Shown here: positions 43,501 through 50,929 of the stretch, one piece after another | Layout of the letters: every line of letters starts with the position of its first letter | Position numbering within the stretch: position 1 is the first letter of the stretch | DNA from: Pirellulales bacterium | GTDB taxonomy: Bacteria > Planctomycetota > Planctomycetia > Pirellulales > DATAWG01 | DNA: 56,470 nt | Direction: 5' to 3' | Assembly: GCA_036267355.1 (NCBI GenBank) | Contig: DATAWG010000023.1 | Coordinates: forward strand, 1-56,470 | The notes under the pieces: generated by a model | Told to the model about the DNA's origin: nothing | Databases searched by the model: none | Seen by the model: only the letters and a program-made list of their open reading frames with translations | Program-made: the position numbers and the translations under genes

Positions 43501-43839
43501 ATGCCGCGCGACACTCTTGCTGTCGGCGAGCATCGGCAGCACGTCGATGAAGCGAAACATTTGCACTTTGACCGCTTCGTCGCGCATGGCCCATTCCATG
43601 AGCCGCTCGTCCCACCAGCCGCGCTGCAGAAATGTGAGCCGGCGGGTGTCGAGGTGCGCAAGCAGCCAACGGCCGACTTCTTGTGTCGTTCGCTCGATGC
43701 TGGCCAAGTCGGCCGCGCTGAAGTCGGCGGGTAGCGAAGGCTGCGGCAAGACGAGGGGCCAGGGGTCGGGGGACAGGGGCCAGAGAATCGAGGCGCGATC
43801 GACATCGACGGCAAGTCGCGGACGGTAGTCCGCTGCCAT
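40564..43839 (-). CDS. putA: Bifunctional proline dehydrogenase / glutamate semialdehyde dehydrogenase
   Basis: Oxidises proline to glutamate in two steps. Residues about 90–485 are the FAD-dependent proline dehydrogenase barrel ('RIYMPYGELIPGMAYLVRRLLENTSNESFV'); about 570–1080 are the aldehyde dehydrogenase, with Glu in 'EMGGKNAIIVDDDADLDEAV', catalytic Cys in 'GYQGQKCSACSRC' and 'NRPITGALVNRQPFGGFKLSG'. Residues about 490–566 between the domains are encoded by simple repeats (GRGARGEE, then SLTASSLKPQ), an in-frame insertion into the linker. No N-terminal DNA-binding domain is seen, so it should not act as its own repressor. Confidence 0.95.
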   Translation of the reverse strand: MAADYRPRLAVDVDRASILWPLSPDPWPLVLPQPSLPADFSAADLASIERTTQEVGRWLLAHLDTRRLTFLQRGWWDERLMEWAMRDEAVKVQMFRFIDVLPMLADSKSVARHLQEYLGPVRDRLPSAARVGLDVARGFGPAQHMLANAARTGAAANARRFIAGSSAKEVLEAAYAERLGKRAFTLDILGEAVTSEVEAERYLGAYVELIEAIAPTVNVWPEVTRLDRDDRGPIPRVNVSVKLSALDSQFDPIDPDGTTQRVAARLRTLLRTARRHRAHVHVDMESYAAKDLTLAIFQSVLAEDEFRDWPDVGIVIQCYLRDSERDLQRLADWAVERGTPVWVRLVKGAYWDYETVHAISSGWPVPVFRNKFETDANFERASRRVLQRADLLRPALGSHNVRSLAHGIATAQFLGLPPSAYEIQMLYGMADPEKQAIVDLGQRMRIYMPYGELIPGMAYLVRRLLENTSNESFVRASLSQHVAVEKLLMNPEERGEGRGARGEESGQGSGIRGQEGTMANQSGGERRGARGEDIKESSIGVGKHPETSPPDSLTASSLKPQACFRNEPLADFAIAENRLRMREALNHVRAEMGQSYPLWIDGQTVATSGSLKSIDPSDFAQTVGIVAAAESRHAADAVAAARRALPAWIALGAQGRAEYLLGAAEALRSRRFELAAWEVAECGKTWREADGDVCEAIDYCEYYAQAAVALDTGRKVHVPGEENRTEYLPRGVAAVIAPWNFPLAILTGMTTAALATGNTVVMKPAEQSSVIAAKLMDVFNDVRLPPGVLNYLPGQGEVVGAALVDHPDVALIAFTGSRTVGLAINRRAAEISASATGIRQVKRVIIEMGGKNAIIVDDDADLDEAVTGAVTSAFGYQGQKCSACSRCIVVGSAYEAFLNRLTESARSLKIGPADDPSSRMGPVIDAEAFERIRGYIDLGRREAREVLAVDIGVLAERGYFIGPHIFADVQPSSRLAQEEIFGPVLSVIRAADLGEALRIANDTDYALTAGIYSRSPAHLDRAARELLAGNVYLNRPITGALVNRQPFGGFKLSGIGDKAGGPDYLLQFVVERTVTENTLRRGFAPPPAEGD
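42148..42362. repeat. Simple repeats inserted in the putA linker
   Basis: Plus-strand 42148–42205 is a GAGGCTTGAGGCTTGAG repeat; 42238–42362 is a run of CTCGCCCCTCGCCC-type units. Both families occur elsewhere only in gaps or gene ends. The reading frame of putA is preserved across them. Confidence 0.85.
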
Positions 43840-44014
43840 CGGCCGATCTGCACGCTCGCTCCAATTATTAGCCCTCGCCGGTCAAGCTAGAAGAGCAGAT
43901 TCCGCCGCGAGCATTCGCCGGGAAGCCCGCAGCGCAAGCAAGGACGGAAGAGGGAGTTCGGCCGCAAATGACGGCAGCGCCGTCGTCGGGGCAGCCCCGC
44001 GCCGGAAACCGCGC

Positions 44015-44275
44015 CTAGAACCATCCCTTTTTGTCCACAATATAGGTCTGATAGAAATCGGCGTCGCTCTTGGTCAGATAGATGATGCCCTCGACCAAAC
44101 CGATAATGCCCATCGGAATCGCGCCGATGCCGCAGGTCAGCACCGACACCAGCAACATAATGAGGCCTGGTTTGGTCAGTCCGATGATGAACTTATGGAT
44201 CCCCAAGGCACCGATCAGAATTCCACAGATTCCCGCGGCAACGCGTTTGCTGCTATCCGCGCTCGGCTGCGACAT
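44015..44275 (-). CDS. TM2-domain membrane protein
   Basis: An 86-residue membrane protein with two hydrophobic helices: 'AAGICGILIGALGIHKFIIGLTKPG' and 'IMLLVSVLTCGIGAIPMGIIGLVEGIIYL', ending 'TKSDADFYQTYIVDKKGWF'. The GxxGxHKF motif and the short loop are typical of TM2-domain proteins. The function of the family in bacteria is unclear. ATG 44275 was chosen over an upstream start that would add 37 unlike residues. Confidence 0.88.
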   Translation of the reverse strand: MSQPSADSSKRVAAGICGILIGALGIHKFIIGLTKPGLIMLLVSVLTCGIGAIPMGIIGLVEGIIYLTKSDADFYQTYIVDKKGWF

Positions 44276-44522
44276 TTCTTCACCTTGATTTGAGAGGACT
44301 TGCAGTAACCGCTGAAGCCGCAGAAAAATCCCGCTGTCCGTGTCGGCACCGCGACGCCACCATCGGACAAGCAATATACCTCCCACGAGCTAGACAAGCT
44401 ATCATCACCCGAAAGTTTTCTCTGCCCGCTTCCGCTGCGATGCGTGGCGAGCGGTTCTTGACAACGCTGCAGAACGGGGTAACACTTAATTAGCACTTTG
44501 TATTACCGGCGGAGGCTCAGAA

Positions 44523-44750
44523 ATGATGAAAACGCTCACGAAGCATGGCAACAGCTATGCGCTGGTGATCGACAAGCCGATTCTGGAATTACTGCACATC
44601 ACGCCCGACACGCCGTTCGAGATCATGAGCGACGGCCAATGCCTCGTGCTCACGCCGGTTCGCGATGCCAAAGAAGAAAAGAAATTTCAAAAGGCACTCG
44701 AAATGGTCCATGCCCGATTCGGTCGAGCGATGCAACGCCTTGCGGAGTAG
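44523..44750 (+). CDS. MazE/AbrB-type antitoxin
   Basis: A 75-residue protein starting MMKTLTKHGNSYALVIDKPILELLHITPDTPFEI, the swapped-hairpin AbrB fold used by MazE and Phd-like antitoxins, followed by 'GQCLVLTPVRDAKEEKKFQKALEMVHARFGRAMQRL', the toxin-binding tail. It starts after GGCGGAGG. The broken Fic/Doc toxin begins 6 bases after its stop, so the two formed one operon. This gene is intact. Confidence 0.82.
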   Translation: MMKTLTKHGNSYALVIDKPILELLHITPDTPFEIMSDGQCLVLTPVRDAKEEKKFQKALEMVHARFGRAMQRLAE

Positions 44751-44756
44751 CCGTTC

Positions 44757-45149
44757 ATGGCGGCGCCCTGCTTCCTGGATTTCGGCCGGATTCTGCGGGT
44801 GCATTTCTGATCGAGTCGTACGGCGGCATCCACGGCCTGCGAGATGAGGGACTCTTGCATTCGGCGGTCGCGATGCCGCAGGGCCTCGTTTGGCGGGCAG
44901 CTCTTGCATGCGGACTTCTTCGAGATGGCCGCGGCCTACCTTTTTCACATCGTGCAGAACCATCCATTCATTGATGGCAACAAACGAACCGGCGCGGCTG
45001 CCGCAATTATATTCCTGGCGATGAACGACATCGAAATTGCAGCCGACGAGGATGGCTGGGTTGAACTGACGCTGTGGGTCGCGCGCGGAGAGTCGCGCAA
45101 GCCGGAAACCGCCGAGTTCTTTCGGTCCCGCGCCCGCCAGGCTCCTTAG
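44757..45149 (+). pseudogene. Doc (Fic-family) toxin, frameshifted
   Basis: From ATG 44757 the frame gives 'MAAPCFLDFGRILRVHF' and stop; a second frame gives 'LIESYGGIHGLRDEGLLHSAVAMPQG'; the first frame resumes at 'FGGQLLHADFFEMAAAYLFHIVQNHPFIDGNKRTGAAAAIIFLAMN'. The Fic motif HPFIDGNKRTGA is intact. A one-base loss near 44805 and a one-base gain near 44888 compensate each other but leave a stop at 44808. The encoded phosphotransferase is therefore inactive, or separated into fragments. Confidence 0.88.
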
Positions 45150-45213
45150 GGAAGTTGGTCGCCGATTTGGTCCGCTGGCGGGCGCGGCGGTCGCGAACGA
45201 TTACGATTCACCG

Positions 45214-45714
45214 ATGCCTGAATTCACCCACCAGCGCCACAAGCCGCCGACGCCATTGGCCCGGCCGCGCGAATTGCTGCTCGCTTGCGCGCCGTTGCGC
45301 AGCAATATCAATCTTTCGCACATCGTTCGCATCGCCGGCTGCGCGGGAGCCCGGCGATTGATTTGCTGCGGCCATGCGAAGATTGTCGACAAGATTGCCC
45401 GCGATGGGGCCGACACCGTGGCGATCGAAGTCCACCGCACGCTGCCGCCGGTGCTGCGGGAGCTAAAAGCGACCGGCTACCGGTTGGTCGGTTTGGAGCA
45501 AGCGACGGGCTCGCAAAATTTGCACACCTACCGCTTCGAGCGCAAGACGGCCCTGGTGATCGGCAACGAGCGTCTCGGCCTGACGGAAGAAGAGCTGCGC
45601 CCGCTCGACGACGTCGTGGAAATTCCCGTCTACGGCCTGCCGTATGCCTACAACGTCGCCACCGCCACGGCGATGGCCGTCTACGAATATTGCCGGCAAT
45701 TTCCTTCCGGATAA
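45214..45714 (+). CDS. SpoU/TrmH-family RNA methyltransferase
   Basis: A 166-residue SPOUT methyltransferase that would 2'-O-methylate a tRNA or rRNA ribose. Signatures: 'SNINLSHIVRIAGCAGARRLICCG' (motif 1 with Asn/Arg), 'TALVIGNERLGLTEEEL' (motif 2) and 'VEIPVYGLPYAYNVATATAMAVYEY' (motif 3). In motif 3 the usual SLNVS element reads YNVAT, a milder form. Target RNA cannot be assigned. It is flanked by decayed toxin–antitoxin loci. Confidence 0.9.
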   Translation: MPEFTHQRHKPPTPLARPRELLLACAPLRSNINLSHIVRIAGCAGARRLICCGHAKIVDKIARDGADTVAIEVHRTLPPVLRELKATGYRLVGLEQATGSQNLHTYRFERKTALVIGNERLGLTEEELRPLDDVVEIPVYGLPYAYNVATATAMAVYEYCRQFPSG

Positions 45715-45746
45715 ACTAGTTATCAAATCCCTTTTCGGAGAACTAC

Positions 45747-45959
45747 ATGAAAACCGCGTACACGCAGTTGTCCAGCGAGACGGAAAATGGTGGATCGGTT
45801 GGATCGAAGAGATGACAGGGCATTAATGCGCAATCCCGTACGCGCAGCGGGCTGTTGGCCGATTTAAGGATCGCGCTCAGCGAAGCACTCGAAATGAACC
45901 GAGCCGAGGCAATTTCGGCCGCCAAGGATGCTTACGAAGAAGTGAGCATCGAATTGTGA
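45747..45959 (+). pseudogene. HicB-like antitoxin, two compensating frameshifts
   Basis: Starting at ATG 45747: 'MKTAYT', frame change, 'AVVQRDGKWWIGWIEEMTG', frame change, 'INAQSRTRSGLLADLRIAL' + 'SEALEMNRAEAISAAKDAYEEVSIEL' and stop. The joined product is a HicB-family antitoxin. A base is missing near 45764 and an extra G lies near 45818, so the total length (213 bases) is still a multiple of three. Confidence 0.82.
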
Positions 45960-46140
45960 AACGGCGCGATTTGCTTGCCCACATGGCGGATAACGGCTAT
46001 TCGCTGGTGCGAGAAGGCGCGAAGCATTCGTGGTGGGCAACCCGGTCAATTCTCATCGAACGGCCGTGCCCCGGCACAGGGAAATCAGCAATCCGCTCGC
46101 AAAGAAGATATGCCGGGCTCTAGGCATTCCTGAGCCATAG
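45956..46140 (+). pseudogene. HicA-like toxin, one frameshift
   Basis: GTG 45956 overlaps the hicB stop (GTGA). It reads 'KRRDLLAHMADNGYSLVREG' + 'AKHSWW', then after a one-base loss in the GGG run near 46035 'GNPVNSHRTAVPRHREISNP' + 'LAKKICRALGIPEP' and stop. Joined, this is a HicA toxin of a different subtype from the one at 40076–40286, with the conserved GxKHS/W and VPRHREI segments. The frameshift removes the C-terminal half. Confidence 0.85.
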
Positions 46141-46223
46141 CGGCTTGACCACCCCCTGCGCTGCAACGTACATTCGGGTGTTCGAAAACGACTGTTTCCG
46201 CCGAATTTTTCGAGGTTTCTCTC

Positions 46224-47558
46224 TTGCCGGGTACTTGCGTTATCGGTTTGCAGTGGGGCGACGAGGCCAAGGGAAAACTCGTCGATCTGCTCACCGAACA
46301 ACATGATATGGTCGTCCGCTATCAAGGCGGCGCCAACGCCGGCCATACGGTCGTCGCCGGCGGGCAAACGTATAAGCTCTCGCTCATCCCCAGCGGCATT
46401 CTCTCGCCCGGCGTGCTCTGCGTCGTTACCGGCGGAGTCGTCATCCATCCAAAAAGCCTGCTCGGCGAGATCGATCAATTGACGGCCCGCGGCATCGCTT
46501 GCGGCCAGAATCTGGTGATTAGCGATCGGGCCCATGTGATCTTCCCGTGGCACATCGCCGAAGATCGCGCGATGGATGCCAGCCTCGCCGGCGGCGAAGC
46601 AATCGGCACCACGCAGCGCGGCATCGGCCCTTGCTATCGCGACAAAGTCGGCCGATCGTTTGCCATCCGGCTCGGCGATCTGTATCGCGACGATTTTCGC
46701 TCGCGGCTGGCGCATATCGTGAAAGCCAAAAATCATGTTCTGTCGTTCTTGAACGGGCAGGCTCCCGAACTTCCATTAGATGCCGACGCGATTTTCGCCG
46801 AATACACGGCCTATGCCGAGCGGCTTCGGCCCTACGTCGCCGATACGACCGCGTTGCTCTTGGACGCCGTCGAAACCGGCAAGCGGCTCTTGTTCGAAGG
46901 GGCCCAAGGAGCGCTGTTGGACATCGACCACGGCACGTTTCCTTTCGTCACCAGCAGCAATAGCTCGGGCGTCGGCGTGTCGAGCGGGTCGGGTGTGCCG
47001 GGACGATGGATCACGCGCACGATCGGCGTGTTAAAAGCGTATTCGACGCGCGTCGGCGGCGGGCCATTTCCCACCGAGCAGAACAACGAAATTGGCCAGC
47101 ATATTCGCGAGCGGGGCAACGAATATGGCACCGTTACTCGCCGCCCGCGGCGCTGCGGTTGGTTTGATGCCGTCGCGGCCCGCTATACGGCCCGGCTCAG
47201 CGGCGTCGATTCGCTGGCGATCATGCTGCTGGATGTGCTGGCCGATCTGCCGGAACTGAAGATTTGCACGGCTTACGAATTGAATGGCCGGCGGGTGACC
47301 CAGTTCCCAAGCCATGTCGATGATTTGCGGCATGCCGTGCCCGTGTATGAAACCATCCCGGGCTGGGAAAAGGAAATCACGGGCGTGCGGCGAATGGAAG
47401 ATTTGCCGACGGGAGCAAGGTTGTACCTCGACCGGCTCAGCGAATTGGTCGGCCAACCGATCGATGTCGTGTCGGTCGGGCCCGACCGCGAGCAGACGAT
47501 GTTTAGGGGCGAGGGACCGGCGAGCAGGGGCGAGCGACGAGGGGCGAGGGGCGAGTAA
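46224..47558 (+). CDS. purA: Adenylosuccinate synthetase
   Basis: Joins IMP and aspartate using GTP in AMP synthesis. The frame starts with TTG 46224, and no ATG fits; the product [21 protein letters not shown] matches the family start, except that the GDEGKGK phosphate loop reads GDEAKGK. Other signatures are '[11 protein letters not shown]', '[17 protein letters not shown]', '[21 protein letters not shown]' and '[13 protein letters not shown]', the usual end. A further 15 or so residues ([16 protein letters not shown]) come from a (GGGGCGAGG)n repeat. Full length otherwise. Confidence 0.95.
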   Translation: MPGTCVIGLQWGDEAKGKLVDLLTEQHDMVVRYQGGANAGHTVVAGGQTYKLSLIPSGILSPGVLCVVTGGVVIHPKSLLGEIDQLTARGIACGQNLVISDRAHVIFPWHIAEDRAMDASLAGGEAIGTTQRGIGPCYRDKVGRSFAIRLGDLYRDDFRSRLAHIVKAKNHVLSFLNGQAPELPLDADAIFAEYTAYAERLRPYVADTTALLLDAVETGKRLLFEGAQGALLDIDHGTFPFVTSSNSSGVGVSSGSGVPGRWITRTIGVLKAYSTRVGGGPFPTEQNNEIGQHIRERGNEYGTVTRRPRRCGWFDAVAARYTARLSGVDSLAIMLLDVLADLPELKICTAYELNGRRVTQFPSHVDDLRHAVPVYETIPGWEKEITGVRRMEDLPTGARLYLDRLSELVGQPIDVVSVGPDREQTMFRGEGPASRGERRGARGE

Positions 47559-47731
47559 AGCCATGGCACGCGGCAACGGGAGAAAATCGCGAAACCGCAA
47601 GCGCGATTCGATCCATAACGGCGTGCTAGCTCGCTTGCGGTTTCGCGCGTCGGGCTCGCAAATGCTTCAGGCCTTAGCGGGCGAGGAAAACTTGCTCACC
47701 CTCGCCCCGCGCACCTCGCCCCTCGTCCCTC
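47506..47731. repeat. (CCCTCGY)n tracts and GCGAAACCGCAAGCG hairpin, copy 2
   Basis: A GGGGCGAGGG tract (47506–47557) encodes the end of PurA. An inverted repeat follows at 47587–47650, then CCCTCGCCCCGCGCACCTCG to 47731, which stops two bases before the uppS ATG. Confidence 0.8.
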
Positions 47732-47732
47732 T

Positions 47733-48452
47733 ATGACCGCCAGCGAAGCCCGATTGCCGCGGCACATCGCGGTCATCATGGACGGCAACGGCCGCTGGGC
47801 GCAGCGGCAGGGTTTGCCGCGCATCGAAGGGCATCGCCGCGGCGTGGCCACGGTCCGCCGCACCACCGAGGAATGCACCCGCCTCGGTATCGAGCAACTG
47901 ACGCTGTATTGCCTCTCCAGCGAAAACTGGAAGCGCCCGCAGGAGGAACTCGATTTCCTCATGCACTTGCTCGAGCAATACATGATCGAAGAACGTTCGA
48001 CGATCATGGAGCAAAACATTTCGGTTCGCATGATCGGCCGCCGCGAAGGGATTCCGCCGGCCACGCTGGCGGAAATGGATCAAACCATCGCCATGACGGC
48101 GTCGAATTCCGGCACCCGGCTTTGCCTGGCAATCAACTACGGCGGGCGGGCCGAATTGCTCGATATGGTCCGCCGCGTGGTGGCCGATGTGGAATCCGGG
48201 CAACTCGAGCCGGCCACATTTTCAGAAGCGACAATTCAAGATCGGCTCTACACGGCGGGGATGCCCGACCCCGACCTATTGATCCGCACGGCCGGTGAAA
48301 TGCGGGTCAGCAATTTTCTTCTTTGGCAGATCAGCTACGCCGAGATCTGGGTGACCGACCGTTGCTGGCCCGAGTTCGAGGAAGCCGATTTGCATCGGGC
48401 GATCGAGGCCTATGCCGCCCGCCAGCGCCGCTTTGGCGGATTGACGGCGTAG
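47733..48452 (+). CDS. uppS: Undecaprenyl diphosphate synthase
   Basis: A cis-prenyltransferase that makes the C55 lipid carrier for cell-wall and surface polymers. The 239-residue protein has HIAVIMDGNGRWA with the catalytic Asp, 'GHRRGVATVRRTTEEC', 'LTLYCLSSENWKRP', 'CLAINYGGRAELLDM' and 'PDPDLLIRTAGEMRVSNFLLWQISYAEIWVTDRCWPEF'. All key motifs are present and length is normal. cdsA follows, so both serve membrane lipid supply. Confidence 0.96.
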   Translation: MTASEARLPRHIAVIMDGNGRWAQRQGLPRIEGHRRGVATVRRTTEECTRLGIEQLTLYCLSSENWKRPQEELDFLMHLLEQYMIEERSTIMEQNISVRMIGRREGIPPATLAEMDQTIAMTASNSGTRLCLAINYGGRAELLDMVRRVVADVESGQLEPATFSEATIQDRLYTAGMPDPDLLIRTAGEMRVSNFLLWQISYAEIWVTDRCWPEFEEADLHRAIEAYAARQRRFGGLTA

Positions 48453-48593
48453 GTGAAGGTTTCGATGCGACGAGCAACCCTTATTTTCGGCCGGAGGAGT
48501 TCGTAGAATGTGTGCCGCGGCCGGCTCCCGGCAGTGAGCGCCTTGCCGCTCACGAAACGTCGACCCGTCAGTTTTGCCTGGCCGAGCCACTGG

Positions 48594-48642
48594 TCCCTTG
48601 TCCCTAGCCCCTCGTCCCTCGTCCCTTGTCCCTCGCCCTTCC
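48594..48642. repeat. (CCCTCGY)n tract directly upstream of cdsA
   Basis: Pyrimidine-rich CCCTAGCCCCTCGTCCCTCG units end two bases before ATG 48645. Confidence 0.75.
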
Positions 48643-48644
48643 CC

Positions 48645-49583
48645 ATGCTTCGTTGGCGATTGCTCCTCGGCACGATGTTTATCGCGGCACTCGTCGGCCT
48701 GTGTTGGCTCGATGGGACCGGCGTCGCTGGCCTTCCGCCGGGCGGCTGGCTCTTTCCGCTGGTGGTGCTACTGAGCATCGTGGCCAGTGGCGAAATGCTG
48801 TGGATGTTCGCGACCCGGCCGGCCGATGAACGGCCGAGTGCGTGCCTCGTGTACTTCGGGAACCTTGCCATCGTCGGCATCAATGCCGTGCCGCTTTTCT
48901 GTCGGGCCGGGCAAACGGCGTCGCCCGTCGCGCGGCTTGGCTGGCCGATGGCGGCGTTTTTGGTAGCAGTGCTGATTGGGTTCGTCGGCGAAATGCGGCG
49001 TTACGAGCGGCCCGGCCAATCGCTGGCTCGGCTGTCGCTGGCAATCCTTGCCCTTGTTTATGTTGGCCTGCTGTTGAGTTGCGCCATGCAGCTTCGCATC
49101 TTGCGCGGCGGCCCCGGCGACCGCGGCAACCACGTCGGTCTGACCGCCGTCGCCTCGCTGATTGCGGTGGTGAAGATGGGAGACACGGGAGCGTACACGG
49201 TTGGCCGGCTTTTCGGACGGCATAAGATGACGCCGCTGCTCAGCCCCGGCAAAACGTGGGAGGGGTTTGTCGGGGCGGTCGTGTTCGCCGCGGTCGCCGG
49301 TTGGCTCGTGCTCCGGCTTTTGCCGGGAGCGATTGGCGGCCCGGATGTCGCACTCGGCTCGGTCCGCGAACCGCTCGGTCGCTGGCAGTGGCTCGCCTAC
49401 GGCATCATCGTCGGCATCGCCGGCCTGTTGGGCGATTTGGCCGAATCGCTGATCAAACGCGATTCAGGCCGCAAGGATTCGAGCCCCTGGATGCCCGGCT
49501 TCGGCGGCCTGCTGGACCTATTGGACTCGATCCTCTTCGCCGCCCCCGTGGCATGGCTCTGCTGGGCCACGGGCTTAGTGTAA
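48645..49583 (+). CDS. cdsA: Phosphatidate cytidylyltransferase
   Basis: Makes CDP-diacylglycerol, the precursor of phospholipids. The 312-residue protein is highly hydrophobic with about eight predicted membrane helices. The signature region reads 'SLIKRDSGRKDSSPWMPGFGGLLDLLDS', where most enzymes have PGHGG and DRxDS: the His and the Arg are replaced by Phe and Leu. 'KMGDTGAYTVGRLFGRHKMTPLLSPGKTWEGFVG' is well conserved. ATG 48645 follows a CCCTCGTCCCTTG repeat that occupies the ribosome-binding region, so translation signals are atypical. Confidence 0.9.
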   Translation: MLRWRLLLGTMFIAALVGLCWLDGTGVAGLPPGGWLFPLVVLLSIVASGEMLWMFATRPADERPSACLVYFGNLAIVGINAVPLFCRAGQTASPVARLGWPMAAFLVAVLIGFVGEMRRYERPGQSLARLSLAILALVYVGLLLSCAMQLRILRGGPGDRGNHVGLTAVASLIAVVKMGDTGAYTVGRLFGRHKMTPLLSPGKTWEGFVGAVVFAAVAGWLVLRLLPGAIGGPDVALGSVREPLGRWQWLAYGIIVGIAGLLGDLAESLIKRDSGRKDSSPWMPGFGGLLDLLDSILFAAPVAWLCWATGLV

Positions 49584-49794
49584 CGGCTGGACTGGGCGAT
49601 TTTATCGAGTTGCGGCTTCTTAGGCGATGCGCCCCGCCGTAGCTCAACACGACACAACATCTTTTGGGATAAGCAGTTGCGTATTTTGCATCGCATTTTA
49701 CTGGCCTTGGCGCTTCCACTTCCGCTATAGTTAAGGGGTGGTAAGCAATTTTTGGAGCCGGTCGGCGCTGCTCAAGAGAGCGGCGCCCTAATAG

Positions 49795-50745
49795 ATGACA
49801 GAAACGACAATCTCCGTTCTCGACTCGAAGACGCTCCTGTCGATCTTCGGTCCGCGCGACCAGTTTCTCCGCAAGATTCGCTCCGCGTTTGGAGTGGATA
49901 TCTCGGCACGGGATGAGCGCATCCATGTCGAAGGGGAAGAATCGTCGGTGCGGAAGGCCACCGCCGTGTTGGAGCAATTGAAGGGGCTAGCCGAACGCAA
50001 GGGAGCCGTTCACGCGGCCGACGTGGCCGAGGTGCTCGCGCACATTACCGGCAACGGCATCGCTTTGGCCGATCAACGGCCCATCGAAGTGCTCCAGGCA
50101 GGGCGAACGGTGCGGCCGCGAACCGCCGGGCAAGCGCAGTATGTCCAAGCCATTTTGGACTACGATCTGGTGTTTTGCACGGGCCCGGCAGGCACCGGCA
50201 AGACCTATTTGGCCGTGGCGATGGCGGTCGCCGCGCTGAAGCAGGAGAAGATCCGCAAAATCGTACTCGTGCGGCCGGCGGTCGAGGCGGGCGAAAGCCT
50301 GGGCTACTTGCCCGGCGATTTGCAGGCCAAGATCAATCCGTATCTTCGGCCATTGCTCGACGCTTTGCGCGAGATGATGGATTTCGAGCAGGTGAAGCGC
50401 TATACCGAACAAGATGTGATCGAGATGATCCCGCTGGCCTACATGCGCGGCCGGACGCTGAACGATGCGTTCATCATTCTCGATGAAGCTCAAAACACGA
50501 CCGTGGCCCAGATGAAAATGTTTCTGACGCGGATGGGCATGGGCTCGAAGATCGTGGTTTCCGGCGATACGACGCAGGTTGATCTCCCGAGCCACGCCCG
50601 CAGCGGGTTGATTGACGGAATCGGCCGATTGCAAGAGATCGAGGGCTTTTGCCACGTGCAGCTTACGGGGGCGGACATCGTTCGCCACCGTTTGGTGCAA
50701 GATATCGTGCGCGCGTATGAAGACGAGCCGCGACGGCGTAGATAG
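49795..50745 (+). CDS. phoH: PhoH-family ATPase
   Basis: A 316-residue P-loop ATPase of the PhoH/YbeZ group, linked to RNA metabolism with YbeY. An N-terminal KH-like region (residues about 1–70) precedes Walker A GPAGTGKTYLA and Walker B 'AFIILDEAQNTTVAQMKMFLTRMG'; 'KIVLVRPAVEAGESLGYLPGDL' is also family-typical. It heads the conserved cluster phoH – 7TM-HD – ybeY – corC-like, in co-direction. Confidence 0.95.
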   Translation: MTETTISVLDSKTLLSIFGPRDQFLRKIRSAFGVDISARDERIHVEGEESSVRKATAVLEQLKGLAERKGAVHAADVAEVLAHITGNGIALADQRPIEVLQAGRTVRPRTAGQAQYVQAILDYDLVFCTGPAGTGKTYLAVAMAVAALKQEKIRKIVLVRPAVEAGESLGYLPGDLQAKINPYLRPLLDALREMMDFEQVKRYTEQDVIEMIPLAYMRGRTLNDAFIILDEAQNTTVAQMKMFLTRMGMGSKIVVSGDTTQVDLPSHARSGLIDGIGRLQEIEGFCHVQLTGADIVRHRLVQDIVRAYEDEPRRRR

Positions 50746-50793
50746 GGCAAGCCAAGCACGGCGGAAAAACGATGCGAAGCAACGGACAATACG

Positions 50794-50926
50794 ACGCGCG
50801 AAACCGCAAGCGAGCATCCCTCCTGCTTTGTGACGGATGCGCGCTTGCGGCTTCGCGCGTCGCGCACCGCAATACGCGGCTTCGCTTGCCTCCTCGCTCC
50901 TCGCGCTTCGCCCCTAGCCCCTAGCA
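50794..50926. repeat. GCGAAACCGCAAGCG hairpin, copy 3, and (CCCTCGY)-like tract
   Basis: Inverted arms at 50794–50815 and 50839–50860 with two mismatches, followed by TCCTCGCTCCTCGCGCTTCG (about 50879–50926) just before the next start. Confidence 0.75.
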
Positions 50927-50929
50927 CCA

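Noticed and set aside
40564-43839. putA as two separate genes split at the repeat-derived linker
   Set aside because: An ATG lies within the linker, but the frame is continuous and bifunctional PutA is common, so a single gene is simpler.
44757-45149. Programmed frameshifting in doc
   Set aside because: No slippery heptamer or downstream structure is evident at the shift sites, and neighbouring modules show ordinary decay.
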